DNA of 64,000 nucleotides from Desertivirga arenae (GCF_017355785.1 NZ_JAFEWE010000001.1:868001-932000); one strand, 5' to 3'; shown: positions 17,401-25,281, numbered from the stretch's first letter. Numbers and translations are program-made. Notes: a model not told the origin generated them from the sequence alone.

Positions 17401-17817
17401 GAAGGGCTAGCTCAGCCCCGGGAAGAGGACGAATTAAATCTTAGCTATTATAATTCAAACACCACGTGGATTCAGATCGATCCCCTACTTAAGCTGTTTG
17501 GCTTAACAAGAGAAGATCTTGCTAAAGGAGATGAAGCGAGACTAGCTAAAGCCGTGAGGAGTGTTGCACACCGCATCCCAACCTACGTTACTATTAAAGA
17601 TGTAAAGTATCGTTGGGGACACGCGCAGGAAGATATATATCCGGTTGCCCAAATTGAGAAATTGTGGACCGATATGACTGCTCTTCCTGACCTTAAATGT
17701 GGTTATCTTGCCGTTCCCAGAAGTCGCGGACAACAGATGAAGGACCCTGCACAGCTGGATAGTTGGGTGACCGACGGAAGTAAAGACTATATTATTGGTC
17801 TCGGCCAGTTTGAATAG
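14482..17817 (+). CDS. GHMP-kinase-like / UDPGP-type nucleotidyltransferase fusion protein, 1111 aa
   Basis: Large cytoplasmic fusion. Residues 1-180 are helical with no known family. About 180-610 resemble the fucokinase branch of GHMP kinases: motif 1-like HSGWSDIFFLG...GARVINVSIDLG (about 187-215), GGSGGGWQDSGG (about 366-377), and motif 3-like GGMSGGGMGMF (about 529-539). The phosphate loop expected as G-S-G-L-G-T-S-S reads GSRFAVSTN, so ATP binding is doubtful. About 735-1080 form a nucleotidyltransferase with LAAGVGSRW (about 740-748) and a KAINPF...IKG motif. Domain order is the reverse of bifunctional FKP, where the pyrophosphorylase comes first. It is 6 bp after a GalU-like gene with a strong SD. 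Databases may call it a uridylyltransferase; the substrate is unknown. Confidence 0.75.
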   Translation: MMNVFVETITSAEPEKRNRSFFELASKFSSRELLNELIQLEKFRKSTDNLYDKVRAILFLNAGFRYFLTEAKDIPETGKIPYRGFEDLLGRRFEEAISVFLNDLSTNGPNAALFSGLAECYHHLSFQILADQVRKSVRSSKGNQWMFRAGNKDEHPISIHPQLLQRKDNSLFYPILHEQTSVRMDLTHSGWSDIFFLGMDYPEGARVINVSIDLGVYGRDKDIRPPLNSYFRVIPEPVLRVTSIDLGTTKDITDLDDLFNFGNDYLSLVKAGIIASGLIPPSFEGTNQSLPAVLARIAGQGMGIELVTRVNDIPKGSRFAVSTNLLGSIISLLMRATGQTENLTGGLNEQERRLVASRAILGEWLGGSGGGWQDSGGVWPGIKAIQGEFAQPGDPEFGVSKGTLLPRHKVLTGEDVHPDFFQKLTGSLVLMHGGMASNVGPILEMVTQKYLLRGQRETAARQQTNQIFENILGAIKEGDVRKLAENTDKNFAGPIKTIIPWASTHYTEELIRKAKQQLGADYYGFLMLGGMSGGGMGMFVNPDKYELYKQQLLETLLSTKKALSSSLPFAMDPVVYNWDINHKGTVADMLEGNDAVMPEQYYAIQVSDLVRKEPSSISYIRRAEIDYFTTHCEQNNMAYPLLRTIVSNLFKVSDPSSQGNRDAENEKANRIKKENGFDFIQHEEIREELQKGRIGLSRNRLPAETLIEDVKAEEIQKLEKIQSVESGEKAIRSGEVGVISLAAGVGSRWTKGAGVIKAINPFVEIKGIHRSFLEIHLAKTRKAAEKWQARIPHVVATSYLTHSAIELKLKETRNFGYDGPVYLSEGRSIGQRFVPMERDLRFMWEEMPQETLDENKQKVRDSVRQSMINWAKSKGEGTDYVDNIAAQRFSPLGHWYEVSNLLRNGTLARLIQEQPQIQTLMLHNIDTLGADIDPAALEYHLKSGNVLTFEVIPRRLEDRGGGLARINGNLRLLEGLAQPREEDELNLSYYNSNTTWIQIDPLLKLFGLTREDLAKGDEARLAKAVRSVAHRIPTYVTIKDVKYRWGHAQEDIYPVAQIEKLWTDMTALPDLKCGYLAVPRSRGQQMKDPAQLDSWVTDGSKDYIIGLGQFE

Positions 17818-17833
17818 TAAATACACTATTTTT

Positions 17834-17863
17834 AAGTGGCCGGGGAGATCCGGCCACTTTCTC
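17834..17863 (+). terminator. Terminator after the fusion gene
   Basis: Perfect 10-bp stem AAGTGGCCGG (17834-17843) / CCGGCCACTT (17850-17859) with a 6-nt loop and a short, weak T tail. Confidence 0.7.
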
Positions 17864-17980
17864 AATGACCTTCCTATACTCTACATATCAGAATAAATCC
17901 TAATACCTTTCCGGAGTATTTATTGTCACAAACCATTTAAGTAAAATCCTGTATTACATAAACATCTTTAACTCCTTGAA

Positions 17981-18625
17981 ATGATAAAAATAGTACTGGT
18001 AGAAGATCACAAAATTGTACGAAATGGCCTTAAAACAATGCTTGAGCAGGAAGATGATTTCTCCATCACCGGAGAAGCCGGCAATGGGGCAGAAGCTATT
18101 TCCTTACTTCAGGCAGGAACGAAGGCGGACATTGTTTTGACGGATGTGAACATGCCAGATATGGATGGCATAACCCTGGCTGGTACTCTCAAGCGAGATT
18201 ATCCGGATATAAAGGTTATGATACTTTCAATGATGGATAATGAAAAATATGTTTTTCGAGCATTCGAGGCCGGAATAAGTGGCTATCTTTTAAAGAGCAC
18301 CGGACTTGAAGAAATGATTTTTTCGATACGGCACATAAATAACGGAAATCAAGTGATCTGTGCTGATCTTGGTATTCGAATGCTCAAAAAAGCTTCGCGG
18401 GCAGCAATTCTGAATGAAGATGCAGAAGCTGCACATCTTCTTACTTCAAGAGAACTTGAGATACTTGCTCTAATTTCTGAAGGATATACTAACAACGAGA
18501 TCGCAGAAAAAACATTTACAAGCCGCCGTACAGTTGAGGGACACCGTCAAAGCTTAATAGATAAGTTTGGAGTAAAGAATACGGCTCAATTAATTAAGCA
18601 TGCCTGCAAGACCGGAATTTTGTGA
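17981..18625 (+). CDS. LuxR/NarL-type response regulator (orphan)
   Basis: A 214-residue two-component response regulator. The receiver domain (1-120) has acidic pocket E8/D9, phospho-acceptor Asp55 (VLTDVNMPDMDG), and switch residues S/K (ILSMMD, LLKST). The C-terminal LuxR helix-turn-helix (about 145-210) contains LTSRELEILALISEGYTNNEIA and the recognition helix SRRTVEGHRQ. No histidine kinase is encoded nearby, so its partner must be elsewhere. Targets cannot be deduced. Confidence 0.92.
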   Translation: MIKIVLVEDHKIVRNGLKTMLEQEDDFSITGEAGNGAEAISLLQAGTKADIVLTDVNMPDMDGITLAGTLKRDYPDIKVMILSMMDNEKYVFRAFEAGISGYLLKSTGLEEMIFSIRHINNGNQVICADLGIRMLKKASRAAILNEDAEAAHLLTSRELEILALISEGYTNNEIAEKTFTSRRTVEGHRQSLIDKFGVKNTAQLIKHACKTGIL

Positions 18626-18660
18626 AACAATATTCCGAGAAGTATAAGCTATACTCTTTG

Positions 18661-19209
18661 TTAGCTAGCCATAAAGGCTTCAACCATCCCCTGCTCTTCC
18701 GGCATCTCTCTTCTTGAAATTATCCTTGCCGGGTTTCCAGCGACAACACAGTTCGGAGGAACGCTTTTTATCACTACAGAGCCTGCTCCTATAACAACAT
18801 TATCTCCGATGGTGATCGGACCGATAATAACAGAATGACAACCTACGTCTACATTATTACCAATCACCGGACAAGCACTATGACTTCCATCAGCAAGCGT
18901 TTTAATCCCTATGGTTGTGGTATGTCTAAGGGTACAATTTTTCCCAATTCGTGTAGCGGGGTGCAATATAAGACCCTGACCATGATAAAGAGCCAGACCT
19001 TCTCCAACCTCTATATAGGGTGGCATATTTATCCCCATTACAAAATCTGTAATAAAGCGGTATAGCTTGAGGTAGGGAAAAAAAAGGTATCGCAAAGCCT
19101 TATTCTTAAAAATAAAGTTTGCTAAACGGAAAAAAGGCATTACCAATCGGCCTTTCTGACTATCCTTATTACTTTTCCAATCCTGGAAGATAAATGAAAA
19201 AAGGTTCAT
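18661..19209 (-). CDS. Serine O-acetyltransferase-like hexapeptide acyltransferase
   Basis: A 182-residue left-handed beta-helix acyltransferase. After a helical N-terminus (about 1-70) come hexapeptide repeats with IGKNCTLRHTTTIG, CPVIGNNVDVGCHSVIIG and IGDNVVIGAGSVV, closing with VVAGNPARII. The catalytic His is expected in YHGQGLILHP or LRH. It is shorter than biosynthetic CysE and resembles the SAT-like enzymes found in cell-surface polysaccharide loci. No cysteine or polysaccharide genes flank it, so the acceptor is uncertain. Confidence 0.82.
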   Translation of the reverse strand: MNLFSFIFQDWKSNKDSQKGRLVMPFFRLANFIFKNKALRYLFFPYLKLYRFITDFVMGINMPPYIEVGEGLALYHGQGLILHPATRIGKNCTLRHTTTIGIKTLADGSHSACPVIGNNVDVGCHSVIIGPITIGDNVVIGAGSVVIKSVPPNCVVAGNPARIISRREMPEEQGMVEAFMAS

Positions 19210-19434
19210 GCGGTTGTTTTGTGAATGTGATTAAAGGATACTTAAACTTCAAAAAAACATTAACTCATCTATTTGAACTTCAGATAATTCAAAATATATG
19301 CCAGCTAAGTTGTGCCTATAGTGCTGCCTTTAAAAATCTTATCCTACATCAATATTAATTCTTACCCTTAGTCAATGTCTACCATAGAAAGGCGGCCTAA
19401 ATTTGTCGGTATAGAAAAACAAAAAAATAAAGCA

Positions 19435-20367
19435 ATGGAAAATCAAATATTAGGACTACATCATATCACAGCAATTGCAGGAGATGCAAAACGCAACTAC
19501 GATTTTTACACAAAAGTGTTAGGCTTAAGACTTGTTAAAAAAACAGTCAACTTTGACGATCCTCACACCTACCATTTCTACTATGGTGACCAAGTTGGAA
19601 CGCCCGGAACCATACTAACCTTTTTTCCCTGGGGAAACATTCAAACAGGCAGAAGAGGAACACGCCAGGCTACAGAAATAGGTTACTCTGTTCCTCAAAA
19701 TAGTTTGGACTTTTGGTTAAAACGTTTGGATGCAAACAACGTAACATATAATAAAATTTCAGAAAAATTCGGAGAACGATACCTTACTTTTTTAGATCCT
19801 GATGGCCTTAAGTTTGAGTTGATCGAGTCTAAAACCCCAGACAACAGATTACCATGGGAAACATCAGAAGTTAAGGCAGAACATGCAACACGGGGATTTC
19901 ACAACGTAACGATCACTACAAGCAAACTACAACCTACTGCAGACGTTCTTACCAAATTGTTCGGCTATACGTTACTTGAAAGCCATGTTAACAGGTATCG
20001 ATTTGCTACTAACACTGTGGAGAATGCGAACATTATAGACGTGGTTGAAGTTCCAGGCGAAGGTGTAGGACATGTGGCAGGAGGATCAGTGCACCATGTT
20101 GCTTTCAGGGTAAAGGATGATAAGATCTTGATGGAATTAAGGAACAAGATCGTTGAAGCCGGACTACACGTTACAGAGAAAGTTGACCGTAACTATTTCT
20201 ACTCCTTATACTTCCGCGAACCAGGCGGTGTGTTATTTGAAATAGCTACAGACAATCCAGGCTTTTCAGTAGATGAAACAATTGAAGAATTAGGTTCAGG
20301 ATTGAAGCTGCCTGCACAATACGAAGGCCGCCGCAACGAAATCCTTACTTATTTACCACAGCTATAA
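19435..20367 (+). CDS. Ring-cleaving dioxygenase, VOC/glyoxalase family (MhqO-like)
   Basis: A 310-residue protein with two VOC modules. Metal ligands are expected in LGLHHITAIAGD (N-terminal His), FHNVTI, VHHVAFRV and FREPGGVLFEIATDNPGF (Glu). The sequence matches the MhqO/LinE-like group that degrades quinone or hydroquinone adducts. I chose ATG at 19435 because MENQILGLHHIT is the normal family start; 20 extra residues from 19375 look unrelated. The HxlR/nitroreductase locus 13 kb away suggests the strain handles quinone stress, but shared regulation is not shown. Confidence 0.85.
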   Translation: MENQILGLHHITAIAGDAKRNYDFYTKVLGLRLVKKTVNFDDPHTYHFYYGDQVGTPGTILTFFPWGNIQTGRRGTRQATEIGYSVPQNSLDFWLKRLDANNVTYNKISEKFGERYLTFLDPDGLKFELIESKTPDNRLPWETSEVKAEHATRGFHNVTITTSKLQPTADVLTKLFGYTLLESHVNRYRFATNTVENANIIDVVEVPGEGVGHVAGGSVHHVAFRVKDDKILMELRNKIVEAGLHVTEKVDRNYFYSLYFREPGGVLFEIATDNPGFSVDETIEELGSGLKLPAQYEGRRNEILTYLPQL

Positions 20368-20396
20368 TCAGTAAGCTATATATTAATATCAGCACC

Positions 20397-20696
20397 ATGA
20401 AATACGAGGAAATTGAATTGATAGATAACAAGCCCGCTCATAATTTCGAGTTATGGGTAGAGGGGAAGAAAGCCTTCATCGACTATAAACAGAGAGGAGA
20501 TAAAGTTTATGTTCTTCATACAGAAGTACCAGAGGAACTTGAAGGCAAAGGTATTGCTGCAGCGCTTGTTGAAAAAGTATTAAGGTATCTTGACGAGAAC
20601 CAATACCGGCTGGTACCACTTTGTTCATACACTCAACTGTTCCTACAGCGCCATCCGGAATGGTACAGGTTGGTTGACGATGGGGATATGGCATAA
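20397..20696 (+). CDS. Small GNAT-fold N-acetyltransferase (NATD1/YidJ-like)
   Basis: A 99-residue single-domain protein with the short GNAT core: FELWVEGKKAFIDY, then VLHTEVPEELEGKGIAAALVEKVL (the acetyl-CoA pyrophosphate loop, about residues 44-62), and LVPLCSYTQLFLQRHPEWYRLV. This family acetylates unknown substrates. It is 29 bp after the VOC dioxygenase gene and followed by a terminator, so the two are probably one transcript. Confidence 0.85.
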   Translation: MKYEEIELIDNKPAHNFELWVEGKKAFIDYKQRGDKVYVLHTEVPEELEGKGIAAALVEKVLRYLDENQYRLVPLCSYTQLFLQRHPEWYRLVDDGDMA

Positions 20697-20704
20697 GGAA
20701 AAGA

Positions 20705-20736
20705 AACCTGCAGCTCTCAAGCTGCAGGTTTTTTCT
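20705..20736 (+). terminator. Terminator after the GNAT gene
   Basis: Perfect 10-bp stem AACCTGCAGC (20705-20714) / GCTGCAGGTT (20721-20730) then TTTTTCTT. The stop codon of the convergent Crp-type gene lies in the loop. Confidence 0.88.
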
Positions 20737-21307
20737 TAAACATCTTTGATTTGATCCTGCTTAATGATTCGGGTGTGATACCAAGATAGGAGGCGATCTG
20801 TGTTTGGGGTACTCGTTGCACAATAGCCGGATACTTTTTAACAAACTCGAGATAGCGCTCTTCCGCTGATTTCGCTATTGAAGAATAAAACCTGTTTTCC
20901 AGCACCGCATAAGACTTTTGAATCATCATACGGAATACACGTTCCAGGCCTGGGACTTCCTCAAATAATTTTTCCTTGTTTGCATAATCTATTACCAGGA
21001 GTTCACTATCTTCCAGAGCCTCGATGAACAAGTTGGAGGGCTTTTGTTCTGAAAAACTTCCAATGTCGCTTATCCACCAGTCCTCTACAGCAAACTGGAG
21101 TATTACTTCGTCCCCTTTATCATCTATGTAGTACTTTTTCAGGCATCCTTTAACGATATAAGCTTCAAAATTACATACTTCTCCCTGCGAAAGGAGAAAA
21201 CCTCGTTTTCTTACAATCCTTTTCCTGATGTAAGAGTGAAGCAGTTCAAACTCACCCTCAGATATGAACGTGTTTCTGGATAGGTGTTTGTCAATTTCGG
21301 AGTACAT
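20717..21307 (-). CDS. Crp/Fnr-family transcriptional regulator
   Basis: A 196-residue regulator with an N-terminal cyclic-nucleotide-binding-like beta-roll (about 20-120) and a C-terminal winged helix (QTQIASYLGITPESLSRIKSKM, about 168-190). The phosphate cassette of true cAMP binders (R-x-A-S/T) is absent, as in most Bacteroidota members, so the ligand is unknown. It converges on the dioxygenase/GNAT pair and might act on unlinked genes. Confidence 0.88.
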   Translation of the reverse strand: MYSEIDKHLSRNTFISEGEFELLHSYIRKRIVRKRGFLLSQGEVCNFEAYIVKGCLKKYYIDDKGDEVILQFAVEDWWISDIGSFSEQKPSNLFIEALEDSELLVIDYANKEKLFEEVPGLERVFRMMIQKSYAVLENRFYSSIAKSAEERYLEFVKKYPAIVQRVPQTQIASYLGITPESLSRIKSKMFKKKPAA

Positions 21308-21374
21308 GAAACAATTTTAAGAAAAAGAGGGGAATTTTCTAGAAGGATACTGGCAAAAATAAAGGTACCGGCAA

Positions 21375-21401
21375 ATAAAAAAGGCGGCCGGTGGCCGCCT
21401 T
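21375..21401 (-). terminator. Terminator of the PAP2-like membrane protein gene
   Basis: Stem AAGGCGGCC (21381-21389) / GGCCGCCTT (21393-21401) with a 3-nt loop. On the minus strand a T run follows (21375-21380). Located 21 bp past the stop. Confidence 0.85.
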
Positions 21402-21421
21402 ATATTTTCCATCTCAGGATA

Positions 21422-22087
21422 TTATTTTATCCAGAGATTCACCGGATACTTCACAAATCTCTTCGCAATAACATAGCAGATATAGGCAAAGAATGGAGCA
21501 CAAACTACGTCTATAGTAAAGTGTACATGCTGAATAAGAACAAGGATGCCCATTGCTATTGTTCCAAACAAAGCCATGGCTTTTTCTGACCTTCCTCTTA
21601 AGCAGAGATAAAACAAGAACTGAGTAGCGGTATGACCGGAAAAAAACAGGTCCTTTGTAACATAACTTTTCCCATAGAAATGATTACTAATAGGATCGAC
21701 AATGGGTATCAAATCATGAGGAGGATCAAAAGGGATTAACGCAATGGTGAAGAACCGCACAACATTCATAATAATGAACCCGTACATAAATAACAGAAAC
21801 AATTCGGGTCTCTGTAGTGTCCGCGTTATGGTTAATACCCCCATTAGCCATGTGACAATAAAAATAGGCATAGACACGTCTATGGCCGGCAGCATATGGA
21901 GAATGGCATCATGCTGATCGTATCCATTTCTAGCTTGAATAAACTGATAGAAAAGTGGGAAGATAGGCAATAGTGTAGCAAACAAACCTGCTCCTAGTAA
22001 AAACTTCTGTTTAAACTGCGAATCCTGCCATGCTAATTCCCACCTGCTCAACGACGCACTGATAATTTTTACTCTATTGTTGTTCAT
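21422..22087 (-). CDS. PAP2-like integral membrane phosphatase (sphingomyelin-synthase-type C-terminal domain)
   Basis: A 221-residue membrane protein with about six hydrophobic segments. The C-terminal half has FSGHTATQFLF and, about 30 residues later, HVHFTIDVVCAP, matching the C2 (S-G-H-T) and C3 (H-x3-D) motifs of PAP2_C lipid phosphatases and sphingomyelin synthases. Sphingobacteriaceae make sphingolipids, so a role in sphingolipid head-group chemistry is possible but is inference. A -7 box lies at 22131-22138. Confidence 0.75.
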   Translation of the reverse strand: MNNNRVKIISASLSRWELAWQDSQFKQKFLLGAGLFATLLPIFPLFYQFIQARNGYDQHDAILHMLPAIDVSMPIFIVTWLMGVLTITRTLQRPELFLLFMYGFIIMNVVRFFTIALIPFDPPHDLIPIVDPISNHFYGKSYVTKDLFFSGHTATQFLFYLCLRGRSEKAMALFGTIAMGILVLIQHVHFTIDVVCAPFFAYICYVIAKRFVKYPVNLWIK

Positions 22088-22130
22088 TTACAGAAATATA
22101 ACTATTAGTTCACAATAAGTTAAGGCGGTG

Positions 22131-22138
22131 CAAATATA
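22131..22138 (-). promoter_or_regulatory. -7 box of the PAP2-like gene
   Basis: CAAATATA on the plus strand is TATATTTG on the minus strand, 43 nt upstream of the start. No TTG at -33. Confidence 0.4.
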
Positions 22139-22280
22139 GGGCATTCCTGACTTTTTTCAGCTTTTGTTAAAAACATTCCTAAACATTTACAACTATTTAA
22201 CGTTTCTCCTGATCTGTAGTACCTCACGGAAGAATTTCTATATCAATTCTTTATCTTTCGTTTAAATCCCCGAATAAGAT

Positions 22281-22288
22281 TATTTTTG
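22281..22288 (+). promoter_or_regulatory. -7 box of mazG
   Basis: TATTTTTG, 16 nt before the ATG at 22305. No exact TTG at -33. Confidence 0.45.
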
Positions 22289-22304
22289 CATAAAGAATAT
22301 ATTA

Positions 22305-23111
22305 ATGCCTCAAAATATCGCTCCGGGTAAAGCTTCTACTCCCGCCACTGCTTTCGAACGCCTTCTACAAATCATGGACACATTGAGAGAGCAATGCCCA
22401 TGGGATAAGAAACAAACGATGGAGACCTTGAGACACTTAACCATCGAAGAGACTTACGAACTATCTGACGCTATACTTGAAGGGGATCTACAGGAGGTTA
22501 AAAAAGAGCTGGGTGATATTATGCTTCATCTAGTTTTCTATGCCCGGATTGGTTCAGAAGGAAATCATTTCAACGTTACGGATGTGCTTAATGGCATTTG
22601 CGATAAGCTAATTACACGCCATCCACATATTTACGGGGATGTTGAGGTTAATAACGAACAGGATGTTAAACGAAACTGGGAGCAACTGAAGTTAAAGGAA
22701 GGTAATAAATCGGTTCTGGGAGGGGTACCTGTTTCTCTGCCTGCTTTGGTAAAAGCCTCAAGGATACAGGAAAAAGCACGGGGAGTAGGTTTTGATTGGG
22801 AAGAGAAAAGCCAGGTTTGGGAGAAAGTTGAGGAGGAATTGCAGGAATTTAAAAACGAATTCAATGTTGCGGAGCTCAATTCTATTGATAAGGAAAAAGC
22901 AGAATCTGAATTTGGGGATGTACTTTTCTCTTTGATCAACTTCGCCAGATTTATCGATATAAACCCAGAGAACGCTTTGGAAAAAACCAATAAAAAATTT
23001 ATTAAACGATTTCAGTATCTTGAAACGAAAGCGCAGGAGGCGGGTAAAGCGTTAAAGGATATGACACTAGCCGAAATGGACATTTACTGGAATGAAGCAA
23101 AAAAGTTATAA
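22305..23111 (+). CDS. mazG: Nucleoside triphosphate pyrophosphohydrolase MazG
   Basis: A 268-residue all-alpha NTP pyrophosphohydrolase that hydrolyses (d)NTPs to monophosphates and pyrophosphate, a house-cleaning role. Two MazG repeats are visible. The first has CPWDKKQTMETLRHLTIEETYELSDAI with E-E-x2-E and a later ELGDIMLHLVF. The second has EKVEEELQEFKNEF and ESEFGDVLFSLINFARF. It starts at the ATG after a good -7 box. The ECF sigma factor gene follows after 78 bp. Confidence 0.95.
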   Translation: MPQNIAPGKASTPATAFERLLQIMDTLREQCPWDKKQTMETLRHLTIEETYELSDAILEGDLQEVKKELGDIMLHLVFYARIGSEGNHFNVTDVLNGICDKLITRHPHIYGDVEVNNEQDVKRNWEQLKLKEGNKSVLGGVPVSLPALVKASRIQEKARGVGFDWEEKSQVWEKVEEELQEFKNEFNVAELNSIDKEKAESEFGDVLFSLINFARFIDINPENALEKTNKKFIKRFQYLETKAQEAGKALKDMTLAEMDIYWNEAKKL

Positions 23112-23189
23112 TTTTTTTCATACCACTGTTACGTTTGGATTCTTCTCCCCGTAAAGGACTAAAACAATAAATTAAACTCAAATTAATCA

Positions 23190-23753
23190 ATGTTTAAAAA
23201 AGCCCCCCTTTCTGAGGCCGAACTGGTACAGAAATGTAAAGCAGGCGAATTAAAATACCAGGAGAAGCTGTACAAGCATTTCTATGGTTATGCCATGGGG
23301 GTTAGCTTGCGTTATCTTAACGAGCGTGATGATGCATTGGAGGTAGTAAACGACTCTTTTATTAAAGTATTCAAGGCAATACAATTTTATAACGAGACGC
23401 AGCCTTTCAAAGCCTGGTTACGAAGGATTGTGGTGAATACGGCTATTGACCTGAGAAGGAAGAACCTGAAATTTCAGAACAATGTAGACATTGAAGAAGC
23501 TGTATATGTTGGAAGACAGGCTGAAGCTGTTGAACAGTTATCCGCTAAAGACATATTGAAGCTTCTGGAGGCATTACCTGAAGTGCAGAAAACCGTTTTC
23601 AACCTTTATGAAATAGATGGATATAGTCACGATGAGATAGGCGATATGCTTAACATTCCTGTAAGTACATCTCGCGTGTACTTAAGCAGGGCAAAGGAAA
23701 AATTAAGAAATTACTTGAACCAACAGGAGAAGAGTTATGCACGATCAGTTTGA
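23190..23753 (+). CDS. ECF-type RNA polymerase sigma factor
   Basis: A 187-residue sigma-70 family factor. Region 2 spans about 10-95 (YGYAMGVSLRYLNERDDALEVVNDSFIKVFKAI and PFKAWLRRIVVNTAIDLRR). Region 4 spans about 110-170 (LPEVQKTVFNLYEIDGYSHDEIGDMLNIPVSTSRVYLSRAKEKL). The 3' end overlaps the next gene by 17 bp, implying translational coupling. That neighbour looks like its membrane-bound partner. Confidence 0.93.
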   Translation: MFKKAPLSEAELVQKCKAGELKYQEKLYKHFYGYAMGVSLRYLNERDDALEVVNDSFIKVFKAIQFYNETQPFKAWLRRIVVNTAIDLRRKNLKFQNNVDIEEAVYVGRQAEAVEQLSAKDILKLLEALPEVQKTVFNLYEIDGYSHDEIGDMLNIPVSTSRVYLSRAKEKLRNYLNQQEKSYARSV

Positions 23754-25137
23754 CGATAAGTTGAGCGAAAGGATCAGAGACGTGTTCGAGAATTTTGAGG
23801 ATGGGTCTGCTGATCATGGCTGGAAGGAATTGCGGAAGCGGTTTCCGGGAGAAAGGGAGAGAAAAATTATCCCCATGTGGTGGTGGCAATCAGCCGCAGT
23901 GGCATTAATAGCTTTGGGCACCTGGGCATACTTTAATGGAAATGGAGATAAGACTTATTTGGCCGAGGGATCGAAAACTAAGCCTAAAATAGAAAGTCAC
24001 ACAAAAAATGGAGCTTCTTCAGGTACAGATACGCCAAGTGATCCACAAAGGGGATCTGAAAGTTTAACAACGCCCCTTGCAGCAACAAGGCCTTCCCTAT
24101 CTAATAGTTCCGGACAGGACGCTACTCGTACGTATTCCCATTTCAGATCTCGTAGAAAAACTACAAAAAAGAATTATCAACCAGAGAACCAGCAAGCCAG
24201 GTATTCAAGTAATCCGGTTAACGCTACGACGGTTGAAGATCTGGCTATAGTAGCGAAGGAAGAGCAACGGGTGATCAGTGGAAATGCTACTGAAAGTCCT
24301 GATTCAGCAAAAGTCCTGGCCAGAAATTCCAGTGTTAATGCCCTTGAGAAGATGGTAGTTGCGGATATGCTGCAAAAACAGAAAGTAAAAAGAGCACCGG
24401 CCCCTGTTACTCAACTAGCAAATATAAGTGAGGATAAGATAGAGCCGGCTTCACCCACAAAAAAATCTAAAAAAGTAAGCATTGGAGTTTCCGCTGGCAG
24501 TTATATGAGCTACGCAAAAGGGAGCGAAGGATCTGTTAATACAGGTGTAGGACTTCTTTCAGAGATCGCAGTGTCTAAAAAACTTAAAATATCTACAGGA
24601 ATATCGTTAGCGCAGAACACCCTCAAGTTCTCCACATCAATTCCTCAAGCTGCCAACGCGAGTTTTGTGGCAGCCTTACCTCAGGACGATGCTGTGGCTA
24701 TAGATAAAAGCGGCTTTGGTTTTAATACCGGGGTTCCAGTTAGTTATAGCTTAAGCAAATACAATGCTTCTTTGTTGGGCTTAGACTTACCAGTGAATCT
24801 CAAATACTCCTTACTGAAACAGAAGAGGGAGTTGTACATTTCGGCAGGCCTAAGTTCAAACTTCTTTATTGAAGAGAACTATAGCTATTCTTACCAGGTA
24901 AACGCGGGTAGTACCAGCAGTACAAAACAGGAAGACGATAATGCAGGCAAAAGCAAATTTGAGAATTTTGATCTGGCCCGGATGCTAAATATTTCTGTCG
25001 GTTTAGAACAACCTTTAACCAAGCAAAGCAGGCTATCATTTGAACCTTTCCTAAAGTATCCTTTAGGAGGACAGGGAGCCCGCGATATACGTTTTGGGTC
25101 TGTTGGTATGAACCTCAAGCTTAACCTAAACAAATAA
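23737..25137 (+). CDS. Predicted transenvelope protein: anti-sigma-like N-terminus, TM helix, C-terminal outer-membrane beta-barrel
   Basis: A 466-residue protein with three parts. Residues 1-45 are hydrophilic and cytoplasmic-like, with a helical D-x-W-x-E-L-R-K-R motif. Residues about 47-66 form a single membrane helix (MWWWQSAAVALIALGTWAYF). About 67-245 are Ser/Thr/Lys-rich and disordered, and about 246-466 look like an 8-10 strand barrel starting KVSIGVSAGSY. There is no cleavable signal peptide. Overlap with the sigma gene suggests an anti-sigma role. One chain bridging both membranes is inferred; cleavage between the parts is also possible. Confidence 0.7.
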   Translation: MHDQFDDKLSERIRDVFENFEDGSADHGWKELRKRFPGERERKIIPMWWWQSAAVALIALGTWAYFNGNGDKTYLAEGSKTKPKIESHTKNGASSGTDTPSDPQRGSESLTTPLAATRPSLSNSSGQDATRTYSHFRSRRKTTKKNYQPENQQARYSSNPVNATTVEDLAIVAKEEQRVISGNATESPDSAKVLARNSSVNALEKMVVADMLQKQKVKRAPAPVTQLANISEDKIEPASPTKKSKKVSIGVSAGSYMSYAKGSEGSVNTGVGLLSEIAVSKKLKISTGISLAQNTLKFSTSIPQAANASFVAALPQDDAVAIDKSGFGFNTGVPVSYSLSKYNASLLGLDLPVNLKYSLLKQKRELYISAGLSSNFFIEENYSYSYQVNAGSTSSTKQEDDNAGKSKFENFDLARMLNISVGLEQPLTKQSRLSFEPFLKYPLGGQGARDIRFGSVGMNLKLNLNK

Positions 25138-25189
25138 AAAAATACAGGGAATACAATCTAAGGCTTCAAATTCAAGCCAGATATAGTCA

Positions 25190-25226
25190 AAAAGCCTTAA
25201 GCATCAACACTTAAGGCTTTTTATTT
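25190..25226 (+). terminator. Terminator after the sigma/beta-barrel operon
   Basis: Perfect 12-bp stem AAAAGCCTTAAG (25190-25201) / CTTAAGGCTTTT (25210-25221) with a T-rich tail. Confidence 0.88.
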
Positions 25227-25281
25227 TCACACATCTTCTATTAGTCTCACCCCCCTCTAGCAACTAATTGTTAAAAAACTC

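Noticed and set aside
18641-18655. AGTATA/TATACT hairpin between the response regulator and the acetyltransferase
   Set aside because: Only six A/T-rich pairs and a weak tail; not convincing as a terminator.
19375-19434. Upstream ATG extension of the VOC dioxygenase
   Set aside because: The 20 extra residues do not look like family sequence; the ATG at 19435 gives the normal N-terminus.
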